In this document: positions 1 to 5,770 of the stretch, one piece after another
Numbering within the stretch: position 1 is the first letter of the stretch
How the letters are laid out: each line of letters opens with the position of its first letter
From: Balneolaceae bacterium
GTDB taxonomy: Bacteria; Bacteroidota; Rhodothermia; Balneolales; Balneolaceae
Assembly: GCA_003555185.1 (NCBI GenBank)
Contig: PWFZ01000332.1
Span: 1-8,087 of the forward strand
Reading direction: 5' to 3'
Length of the DNA: 8,087 nucleotides
Translations under genes and position numbers: made by a program
The notes under the pieces: model-generated
Told to the model about the DNA's origin: nothing
The model's input: the letters and a program-made list of their open reading frames with translations, nothing else
Database searches by the model: none

Positions 1-1478
1 CAAACCACATTTCGTGCTGATTCCACGACTGCAATTTGTCCGCCGCGACGTGGATTCAGATACACATACCGGCCATTGCAATCGGTTTTCATAGCTAAGC
101 CTTTCTTTGTTCCTTTGATACGTATCACACCGGAATCAGATGCCCCGGGAGCGTTCACGGTATTCGTTCTCACCGTTGTATCATACTGTTCGTGCACCCA
201 TCTTTTAGATGCAATATTGGGTGAGGATAAAAGCTTCAACAACGTTTCGCTATGATCTTCGGTATGATTCAAATGCTTCAAATCTGCATTTTGGACTTCA
301 TCAAGATAGGTCGGACGAACAGCTTCACGCTCATACTGTGGGGCACCGCCACCCAACACAAGAGAATCTGCAGGAATTTCAGCTTTCACTTCGCCATCTT
401 TCCAGTAAGTCACATTTTCCCCTTCAACCACTTCACCAATCACGATGGCGTTTTGATCCCACTTTTCATAAACATCAATTATTTCCTGCTCGCGGCCTTT
501 TTCCGCCACAATCAGCATTCGCTCCTGGCTTTCACTAAGCAATAGCTCATAGGCTGTCATACCGGTTTCGCGCATCGGTACTTTATCAAGATCTACTCGC
601 ATTCCCCGCTTGCCTTTCGCAGACATTTCGGAAGATGAACAGGCAATTCCCGCAGCACCCATATCTTGCATTCCAACAACAGCGCCGGTTTTCAGCGCTT
701 CAAGGCTTGCTTCAAGAAGTAATTTCTCCGTAAACGGATCACCAACCTGAACACTGGGCCGTTTAGCCTCGCTCTCCTCGCTGATCTCCTCTGAGGCAAA
801 CGTTGCGCCATGAATACCATCACGCCCCGTACTCGACCCTACAATAATTACCGGATTTCCCACACCTTCGGCAATCGCTGATGCGGTTTCACCAACCTTC
901 ACAATTCCAACGCTCATCGCGTTTACCAACGGATTTCCTTCGTAGGCTTCATCAAAATAGATTTCGCCTCCTACAACCGGCACGCCGAATGAATTCCCAT
1001 AATCTGAGATTCCACGTACCACTCCGTCAAGCAGATAGCGAACCCTTGGCTCATCCATAGACCCGAATCTCAGTGAGTTCAGAGAAGCAATCGGCCTTGC
1101 ACCCATCGTAAAGATATCACGGTGAATACCACCAACCCCCGTTGCTGCGCCCTGATAAGGCTCAATCGCTGAGGGGTGATTATGACTCTCTACTTTAAAC
1201 GCACAGGCCAATCCATCACCTATATCCACTAAACCTGCATTTTCCTCACCGGCATCCACCAGTAACTGAGGGCCGGATCGAGGTAATTTTTTAATTTCCA
1301 GAATAGAGTTTTTATACGAGCAGTGCTCACTCCACATAACAGAATAAACTCCTAATTCCGTAAACGTTGGTGTGCGGCCAAGGAAGACTTTAATTTTATC
1401 AAATTCTTCTTCATTAAGCCCGTGTTCGAGAGCAAGTTCGAGTGTAACTTCCGGTTCCTGAACTATTTGTGTAGACAT
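1..1478 (-). CDS. purL: Phosphoribosylformylglycinamidine synthase subunit PurL, C-terminus cut by window edge
   Basis: This open frame has no stop and runs off the left edge; 492 codons are visible of a protein usually about 740 residues long in the small (PurS/PurQ-dependent) PurL family. PurL performs the ATP-dependent amidation of FGAR to FGAM, the fourth step of de novo purine synthesis, in the cytoplasm with PurQ and PurS. Hallmarks seen in the translation: the MWSEHCSYK motif at residues 48-56 with the conserved His; [19 protein letters not shown] at 96-114, followed by GGIHRDI at 116-122, the nucleotide and Mg site of the first AIRS-like domain; [12 protein letters not shown] at 218-229; [10 protein letters not shown] at 269-278; and [13 protein letters not shown] at 421-433, near the start of the second AIRS-like half. 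The start at 1478 gives a normal N-terminus; no Shine-Dalgarno motif is seen. A palindromic repeat lies in the leader. Family assignment is essentially certain. Confidence 0.97.
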   Translation of the reverse strand, partial: MSTQIVQEPEVTLELALEHGLNEEEFDKIKVFLGRTPTFTELGVYSVMWSEHCSYKNSILEIKKLPRSGPQLLVDAGEENAGLVDIGDGLACAFKVESHNHPSAIEPYQGAATGVGGIHRDIFTMGARPIASLNSLRFGSMDEPRVRYLLDGVVRGISDYGNSFGVPVVGGEIYFDEAYEGNPLVNAMSVGIVKVGETASAIAEGVGNPVIIVGSSTGRDGIHGATFASEEISEESEAKRPSVQVGDPFTEKLLLEASLEALKTGAVVGMQDMGAAGIACSSSEMSAKGKRGMRVDLDKVPMRETGMTAYELLLSESQERMLIVAEKGREQEIIDVYEKWDQNAIVIGEVVEGENVTYWKDGEVKAEIPADSLVLGGGAPQYEREAVRPTYLDEVQNADLKHLNHTEDHSETLLKLLSSPNIASKRWVHEQYDTTVRTNTVNAPGASDSGVIRIKGTKKGLAMKTDCNGRYVYLNPRRGGQIAVVESARNVV

Positions 1479-1596
1479 AGGTGATTGATAGTGTGCATGA
1501 AATTTATTTCAGTCTTAAAAATACGAATTCTTTGTCTTCTATTCTTTGAAAAGAGTACAGCTATTTTTGAGTGCTCGATTGTTAAATCATGAACGC

Positions 1597-1697
1597 AAAG
1601 TCCCCCTTAGAAAAGGGGGAATGAGGGGGATGTTCATCAGATTGCGGCAAAATCCGCTAGACACCCCTCTAAATCTCCCCTTGTTAGGGGAGACTTT
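1597..1697. repeat. Palindromic interspersed repeat, copy 1 (in the leader of purL)
   Basis: Two arms, 1597-1633 and 1661-1697, are imperfect reverse complements of each other, each beginning AAAGTC and ending in a G-rich stretch of the form GGGG(A/T)TGT. Each arm also folds on itself (CCCC-rich stretch, short loop, GGGG-rich stretch), so the element can form either one long hairpin or a cruciform with two small ones. The 27-nt centre holds GCGG (1644-1647) and CCGC (1654-1657), able to close the tip. A second, diverged copy lies at 7344-7469. Such C/G-tract palindromes are common between genes in Bacteroidota-like genomes; no coding potential is seen. It sits between the HAD gene stop and the purL start, so any transcript entering purL from upstream would carry the hairpin. 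Confidence 0.85.
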
Positions 1698-1736
1698 TTC
1701 TTGATAATTTGAAAAAATTATAAATCGAACTTAGGT

Positions 1737-2432
1737 TTAGATATCTAAAATAGTCAGAAGGTCATCGAAATTTTCAAACTCAAAATCGGCTATATTATCT
1801 TCCCCATTCTTGCTGATCAACGCTGTATACCACGCGGTTTTCCAGCCGGCATTTCTCCCGCCCACTATATCTGATGAGTAGGAATCTCCCACATACAAAA
1901 TCTCTTCGCGCGGAACTCCGGCTACTTTTGTGGCGTGATCGAACACCATTGGGTGCGGTTTCATCTTTCCCACATCTTCCGATACAATCATCACATCGCT
2001 GTAGCGGTCGAGTGATAAATATTTGTACTTCTTTAGCTGTGTTTCTTTAAAGCCATTTGTGATCAGTCCTACATCAAACCGATCTGATATTTTTGCAAAA
2101 GACTCCTCCACACCGTCAACCCAACTCCAGCACTTCTGATAGTTTTGAATATAGCTTTTACCAATTTCCGTACTCTTTTCCGGAGATAGTTCCAGTTGCA
2201 GCATGGTATCGTTAAAACGAGAGTATTGCAGCTGATGGCGATCAACCAAGCCCTGCTGATACTGATTCCAAAGGTTATGATTCACCTCTTTATACTTACT
2301 TAGCCAGACATCCAGATCCACTTTTTGAAGTTCCGGATACTGTTCGTAGGTGGCTTTTTGAGCTTTTGATTCGGCGCTGGAATGATCGAGCAGCGTGTTG
2401 TCTAAATCAAAGTAAATGTAAGATGGCTTCAT
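1737..2432 (-). CDS. HAD-superfamily noncanonical nucleotidase, YjjG-like
   Basis: A protein of 231 residues from the chosen start, near the length of E. coli YjjG. It carries all four HAD motifs (numbering from this start): FDLDNTLLD with nucleophile Asp at about residue 9-11, LITNG (motif II), the Lys of GKMKPHP (motif III), and VGDSYSSDI with its acidic residues (motif IV). The cap region reads YQQGLVDRHQLQYSRF, which resembles the YjjG family pattern, as does ITNGFKETQ. YjjG-type enzymes dephosphorylate noncanonical or damaged nucleoside 5'-monophosphates, a house-cleaning role in the cytoplasm; the exact substrate here is not shown. I chose the Met at 2432 because it lines up with the YjjG N-terminus just before the FDLDNT motif. 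An in-frame Met at 2450 would add six residues but falls only 6 nt from a strong palindrome. The gene is co-oriented with purL, so a shared nucleotide theme is possible but unproven. Confidence 0.88.
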   Translation of the reverse strand: MKPSYIYFDLDNTLLDHSSAESKAQKATYEQYPELQKVDLDVWLSKYKEVNHNLWNQYQQGLVDRHQLQYSRFNDTMLQLELSPEKSTEIGKSYIQNYQKCWSWVDGVEESFAKISDRFDVGLITNGFKETQLKKYKYLSLDRYSDVMIVSEDVGKMKPHPMVFDHATKVAGVPREEILYVGDSYSSDIVGGRNAGWKTAWYTALISKNGEDNIADFEFENFDDLLTILDI

Positions 2433-2456
2433 TGAGCTTTTTGATTGCAAAGGTAA

Positions 2457-2490
2457 AGACCTTGGAGGTTTTTTAAAACCTCCAAGGTCT
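2457..2490. repeat. Perfect 34-nt palindrome upstream of the HAD gene
   Basis: Arms 2457-2472 and 2475-2490 are exact reverse complements (16 bp, AGACCTTGGAGG plus four T on one side) around a 2-nt TT centre. As RNA it would form a very stable hairpin in the 5' leader of the HAD gene, or a terminator-like structure after the repeats further upstream. There is no long T run directly after the stem on either strand, so a classical intrinsic terminator is doubtful. Similar GACCT-rich palindromes are scattered between genes in related genomes, by recollection rather than by search. Confidence 0.8.
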
Positions 2491-2500
2491 GAGTACTTCT

Positions 2501-2533
2501 CAACGGATCGCGCAAGTCAACGGATGGCGCAAG
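2501..2533. repeat. Short tandem duplication at the edge of the REP-like element
   Basis: The 16-nt unit CAACGGATCGCGCAAG (2501-2516) is followed, after one T, by CAACGGATGGCGCAAG (2518-2533), identical except for one base. The second copy is the beginning of the left hairpin of the first REP-like element. The extra copy looks like a truncated remnant of another unit, or a slippage or transposition scar. Confidence 0.75.
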
Positions 2534-2575
2534 AATTCTCTTGTGCCCCCTGTTAAAGTTCACAACTATTTTTGA

Positions 2576-2725
2576 TCAACAGATCCGCAATTCTTTAAGA
2601 AAATTCTTCCATTTACGAGACATGGTATTTCTATTTCCAATAACACTTCTCATATCTTTAAATAACCAAAGAAATCGAACTGGGTTCAACTTTTGAACAG
2701 AAATACCATGTCTTAAAAGGTTCAT
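2576..2725 (-). CDS. Possible 49-residue small ORF inside REP-like element 1
   Basis: An ATG at 2725 opens a 49-codon frame ending in TGA at 2576-2578. The product is basic (about 11 Lys/Arg), contains a short hydrophobic/aromatic patch RFLWLF near residues 17-22 and a Lys-rich helix-like end (SRKWKNFLKELR). I do not recognise it. It has no clear Shine-Dalgarno motif, and most of it lies between the hairpin units of the repeat element, overlapping the internal 15-bp inverted repeat. It could be a tiny basic protein, a degraded fragment of a larger gene captured by the element, or a chance frame. The third option cannot be excluded from one copy. Confidence 0.2.
   Translation of the reverse strand: MNLLRHGISVQKLNPVRFLWLFKDMRSVIGNRNTMSRKWKNFLKELRIC
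2618..2713. repeat. Internal 15-bp perfect inverted repeat of element 1
   Basis: AGACATGGTATTTCT (2618-2632) and its exact reverse complement (2699-2713) are separated by 66 nt. A smaller nested palindrome, GTTCAA (2684-2689) with TTGAAC (2693-2698), lies just inside the right arm. These arms are unrelated in sequence to the outer hairpins, so the interior may be a separate small palindromic element nested in, or captured by, the REP-like unit. Confidence 0.75.
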
Positions 2726-2771
2726 ACCCCCCAACAGGAGCACAAGTGGATACTTGAGCTATTTCATGTTA

Positions 2772-2865
2772 AACGGATGGCGCAAGAATTCTCTTGTACC
2801 CCTATTGTTACCCGGAGTTCCTTGGCGTTGATATGGAGCACAAGTGGATACTTGTGCTATCCCAT
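2772..2865. repeat. REP/BIME-like element 2 (short form), downstream of osmC
   Basis: A second copy of the paired hairpins follows element 1 after only 4 nt: left unit 2772-2802 and right unit 2835-2865, with just 32 nt between them instead of 187. The right hairpin here is perfect: AGCACAAGT (2837-2845), loop GGAT, ACTTGTGCT (2850-2858). It ends a few bases beyond the OsmC stop codon, so it could act as a 3' mRNA stabilising stem or weak terminator for the kinase-osmC transcript; there is no T run. The two elements differ mainly in their interior, which suggests independent units rather than simple tandem duplication. Confidence 0.8.
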
Positions 2866-2869
2866 AAGA

Positions 2870-3316
2870 CTATTTCTGCCCAATCGTTGCTTTCATTTCA
2901 ATATCACCTTTAAGCGTTCTGTTTACCGGGCATTTGTGCGAAATCTCCAACAGTCTGTCTAACTGCTCCTCACTTAGATCCCCTTTGACAATGATATCCT
3001 TTTCAATCATATCAATCTTTGCGGACTTATCATCACAATCTTCACAGTCCGTTGCGTGATCCTTATAGTGCCGAAGTTCTACATAGATGTCTTCCACAGC
3101 CCACTCTTTTCGATCTGCGTACATTTTTAACGTTATAGCTGTACATGATCCGAGGGACATCAGCAAAACATCATACGGGTCGGGCCCCTGGTTTGAACCG
3201 CCTTTACCTTTTGGTTCGTCAGCGACAAGCTCATGACTGCCGGCTGTCATTATAGTTTTGAAATTTTCTTCTCCGTGGTGAATATGAACTATTTTTTTGG
3301 CTGAGTCAGATGACAT
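2870..3316 (-). CDS. OsmC-family peroxiredoxin-like protein
   Basis: A cytoplasmic protein of 148 residues, the usual length for OsmC/Ohr-family thiol peroxidases, which reduce organic hydroperoxides with two cysteines. The expected landmarks are visible: PYDVLLMSLGSCTAITLKMYA, with the first active-site Cys at residue 58 at the start of the central helix, and ISHKCPVNRTL, with the second Cys at 129. The latter motif is typical of the OsmC subgroup also found fused to alpha/beta hydrolases, rather than of Ohr or classical OsmC. An additional CEDC pair at residues 91-94 lies in the loop between strands; it could bind metal or form a disulfide, but this is speculation. The start at 3316 is supported by a GGAG motif about 4 nt upstream, one of the few clear ribosome-binding sites in this window. 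It lies 28 bp after the histidine kinase gene, so co-transcription is likely. Peroxidase activity is inferred from family. Confidence 0.92.
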   Translation of the reverse strand: MSSDSAKKIVHIHHGEENFKTIMTAGSHELVADEPKGKGGSNQGPDPYDVLLMSLGSCTAITLKMYADRKEWAVEDIYVELRHYKDHATDCEDCDDKSAKIDMIEKDIIVKGDLSEEQLDRLLEISHKCPVNRTLKGDIEMKATIGQK

Positions 3317-3344
3317 AGTACTCCTATTGATTTAAGTTATTTGT

Positions 3345-4706
3345 CTATACAACAATGTTACTAGCAGATCCATTGATATCTTTTTTCATGAATTTAACTG
3401 AAAAATGAGTTCCATTATCAGTTCTATTATAGCCGCTTTCCCCCTTTAGCTGGGTGGTTAATATATTTAACAGCTGTATTCCCAAAGAGTTGTTATTCAT
3501 TTCTTTTTCTTGAATTCCAACACCGTTGTCATGCACATTTATAGCTACCTCCTCTTCTTGTGATATTACCTGAAGCTGGATGATTCCTGATTCACGGTTT
3601 ACAAAAGCATGTTTAAAAGCATTTGTCAACACTTCATTAATCATCAATGCACAGGGAATTGCCTGATTAATATTTAGCTGAACCGGCACTTCATCTATCT
3701 CAATTTCAATCTTTTTATCCCCTTTCATGGAGTTGCTAATATCAGTTGACAGCTTCTTTAGCATACCACTTACATTTACGTACGAAAAGCTTTTTGATTG
3801 ATACAAAAGTTCATGTATCGAAGCCATTGTGCGAATTAGAAACATACTGTCCTCTAGCTTACTCTCGACCTCTGTATTATCCGCGCTATAAGCTTGTATC
3901 TGCATCAAGCCGGAAACAATGGCTAAATTATTTTTAACACGGTGATGTATCTCTATCAACAATACTTCTTTCTCATTAATTGAATCATTCAACTTTCTGT
4001 TGTTTAATTCTACCTCTGCAAGTGAGCGCTGAAGTTTTGCCTGATTTTTTTCCAGTTCATTTCCTAAGCCATATTGTACTTCAATGGTATCCTCAAGGCC
4101 TTTAAAAAGTTTTGGTATTAAAAGTACTGATAGGAAGCTCAGGAAAATCAGGTTACTTGAAACTCCTATCCAGTTTTTTAAATCGTATACGACAAATATT
4201 TCGCTTGTCCACAATTGATAATGAATTGCAATAGCTAATCCAATACAGACCAAAGTGTTTAAAGCCACTGCCCCGTATCCATACTTTTTATCAAAAATAA
4301 GAACTACAAAAACAGTTATGGCCAGTAAATACATTAATCCAGGGCCGAATGTACCTAGATAAATAAGCAGTGCTAATGATACCTGAAACAGGGCTAAACA
4401 GAAAATGATCTTTCTGGTATAAACTGAAATTCCCGGTACAAATGCGACTGTAAGTAAACTAACTACAGCTATGGTATCTGCAATGATCAGCAATACAGCG
4501 TTTTCAATCACCGCCATATAGAATCCCGGGATGAGCGCAATCAAACTAAGCGGCATCAAGTATATAAGGGTGATAGCAAATAGATCATTTCTCCAATACT
4601 CAAGTGATCTATTTAGGCTATTAGGATCTGTACAGTTTCTGTAAATTCTATTTTTATATGAATTCCAGTAGCTGCCAAGCCTTGGATTTGTCAAACTGCC
4701 TTTCAT
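3345..4706 (-). CDS. Membrane sensor histidine kinase, HisKA_2 type, six predicted helices
   Basis: A 453-residue kinase. After about 40 cytoplasmic residues come six likely membrane segments (about 43-65, 69-92, 98-118, 123-139, 143-163 and 179-201) with short loops, so there is no large periplasmic sensor domain. A predicted coiled coil spans about 204-248, then the dimerisation/phosphoacceptor motif EIHHRVKNNLAIVSGLMQIQ at 252-271 (His254 or His255), as in HisKA_2/HWE-related kinases. The ATP-binding domain follows: N box NEVLTNAFKHAF (357-368), DNGVGI (393-398), SLGIQLL (407-413) and GTHFSVKF (432-439). It should therefore be catalytically competent. The signal may be membrane state or a small hydrophobic ligand; that is inference. 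No response regulator gene lies in the window. It is the first gene of a probable kinase-osmC unit, divergent from the phosphoesterase gene. Confidence 0.93.
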   Translation of the reverse strand: MKGSLTNPRLGSYWNSYKNRIYRNCTDPNSLNRSLEYWRNDLFAITLIYLMPLSLIALIPGFYMAVIENAVLLIIADTIAVVSLLTVAFVPGISVYTRKIIFCLALFQVSLALLIYLGTFGPGLMYLLAITVFVVLIFDKKYGYGAVALNTLVCIGLAIAIHYQLWTSEIFVVYDLKNWIGVSSNLIFLSFLSVLLIPKLFKGLEDTIEVQYGLGNELEKNQAKLQRSLAEVELNNRKLNDSINEKEVLLIEIHHRVKNNLAIVSGLMQIQAYSADNTEVESKLEDSMFLIRTMASIHELLYQSKSFSYVNVSGMLKKLSTDISNSMKGDKKIEIEIDEVPVQLNINQAIPCALMINEVLTNAFKHAFVNRESGIIQLQVISQEEEVAINVHDNGVGIQEKEMNNNSLGIQLLNILTTQLKGESGYNRTDNGTHFSVKFMKKDINGSASNIVV

Positions 4707-4861
4707 TGGAATCCGTAATCATTATTGAGCGTTTTTAAAATCTTTTATGATACAAAAATTTTCTGTCGCAATAACTTAATGGATTCTTTACAAAATCCTA
4801 ACATTCCCGCCATGATTCCATAACAGGCGATTGGTTACTTATTCAAAAACAATCATCTATT
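4707..4861. promoter_or_regulatory. Divergent intergenic region between kinase and phosphoesterase genes
   Basis: These 155 AT-rich bases separate the starts of two divergently transcribed genes and must hold, or lie close to, promoters for both. I could not place a convincing -35/-10 pair or a Bacteroidota-type -33/-7 pair on either strand. Neither start has a Shine-Dalgarno motif. No operator-like palindrome or riboswitch-like fold stands out. Confidence 0.4.
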
Positions 4862-5770
4862 ATGGTAAAAAGACAACTCGATATTGTGGTTCTCTCAGAC
4901 GTTCATCTTGGAACAGTTGGTTGCCACGCCCTTGAACTGCTTCAGTATCTCAACTCCATCGATCCAAAAGTCATTATTCTAAATGGTGATTTTGTAGATG
5001 TATGGAATTTCCGGAAATACTACTGGCCGGAATCACACATGATGGTTCTCAGGACATTACTTACCATGATGACCAACGGGGCAGATGTCTACTACCTCAC
5101 AGGGAATCATGATGAGGTTTTGCGGAAAGTATCCAGCCTTCAGCTGGGGCCGCTCATTATTCGAGATAAACTGGTGCTTGAACTGAATGGCGAAAAGGTG
5201 TGGATTTTTCACGGCGATATATTTGATATCAGCATCAAACATTCGAAATGGATTGCCAAAGTTGGCGCCCGGGGCTATGATCTTCTCATTCTTCTGAACC
5301 GCCTGGTCAATTGGGCATCCATCAAAATGGGCAAAGGGAAAGTGTCGATTTCTAAACGAATCAAAGATAGCGTAAAAAAAGCCGTTCAGTTTATCGACAA
5401 TTTTGAAAACACCGCCATAGAACTCGCCATTGACCAGGGGTATGATTATGTGATCTGTGAGCACATTCATCAGCCTAAAATTCGTGGGTATGAGACAGAA
5501 AAAGGATCTGTGATCTACATGAATTCCGGCGACTGGATCGAAAACTTAACCTCGCTCGAATATGTCGACGGATCATGGAATATGTACAAATATACAGAAG
5601 CAGAATTTCAACAGGATGAACGAATCGAAAAAGCAGTTCTAAAATGGTCATTGGATGAATATTTTATATGGAATACAGGGTACGGGGCACGGACATATAA
5701 GCAGGGCCAGGGAAATTCTTCCACTTCTGGCAGAACAAGCGAATGTAGAGGTGCTTATCAGCGGTTATAA
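4862..5770 (+). CDS. LpxH-like UDP-2,3-diacylglucosamine diphosphatase family metallophosphoesterase
   Basis: A calcineurin-fold phosphoesterase of the LpxH-like group, which in the lipid A pathway hydrolyses UDP-2,3-diacylglucosamine to lipid X and UMP at the inner face of the inner membrane. Metal-binding motifs in order: SDVHLG (Asp13, His15), NGDFVD (Asp43), GNHDE (Asn82, His83), FHGD (His117) and HIH (His201, His203). A lipid-facing insert, about residues 124-175, contains the family-typical helical stretch after HSKW. The usual GH(T/I)H motif reads EHIH here, with Glu200 replacing Gly. Recognisable family sequence ends around residue 263; the last 39 or so residues, rich in Gly, Ser, Thr and Arg, are the out-of-frame reading of the next gene and probably not a true domain. 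The frame overlaps the glycosyltransferase by 116 nt. Substrate is inferred; related proteins of unproven substrate exist in this group. Confidence 0.88.
   Translation: MVKRQLDIVVLSDVHLGTVGCHALELLQYLNSIDPKVIILNGDFVDVWNFRKYYWPESHMMVLRTLLTMMTNGADVYYLTGNHDEVLRKVSSLQLGPLIIRDKLVLELNGEKVWIFHGDIFDISIKHSKWIAKVGARGYDLLILLNRLVNWASIKMGKGKVSISKRIKDSVKKAVQFIDNFENTAIELAIDQGYDYVICEHIHQPKIRGYETEKGSVIYMNSGDWIENLTSLEYVDGSWNMYKYTEAEFQQDERIEKAVLKWSLDEYFIWNTGYGARTYKQGQGNSSTSGRTSECRGAYQRL

Larger units (their letters stand above)
2519..2767. repeat. REP/BIME-like element 1 (long form)
   Basis: The element is bounded by a left hairpin unit (2519-2549, imperfect palindrome GCGCAAG...CTTGTGC) and a right hairpin unit (2737-2767, AGCACAAGT-GGAT-ACTTGAGCT, one mismatch). 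The two units are imperfect reverse complements of each other, including the GGAT edge. The left unit recurs with 30 of 31 bases identical at 2772-2802, and the right unit with 28 of 31 at 2835-2865. This paired, head-to-head hairpin arrangement is like bacterial interspersed mosaic elements mobilised by REP-associated tyrosine transposases (IS200/IS605-like TnpA_REP). No transposase gene is present here, so mobilisation in trans is inference. The 187-nt interior carries an additional inverted repeat and a 49-codon ORF. Confidence 0.78.

Noticed and set aside
209..545. Two plus-strand open frames of about 100 codons
   Set aside because: They lie wholly inside purL on the opposite strand, have no recognisable features and are shadow frames.
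1479..1596. Purine riboswitch in the purL leader
   Set aside because: I could not find the three-way junction core or conserved loop sequences; only AT-rich sequence and the palindromic repeat are present.
2501..2865. CRISPR array
   Set aside because: The repeated units come as unlike left and right hairpins with spacings of 4 to 187 nt, not as regular direct repeats with uniform spacers.
2777..2962. 61-codon plus-strand open frame
   Set aside because: It runs through a REP-like hairpin element and then antisense into osmC; coding is implausible.
3746..3937. 63-codon plus-strand open frame
   Set aside because: Antisense to the phosphoacceptor region of the histidine kinase.
5057..5470. 137-codon minus-strand open frame
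   Set aside because: It is antisense to the conserved core of the LpxH-like phosphoesterase, whose motifs are unmistakable; it is a shadow.
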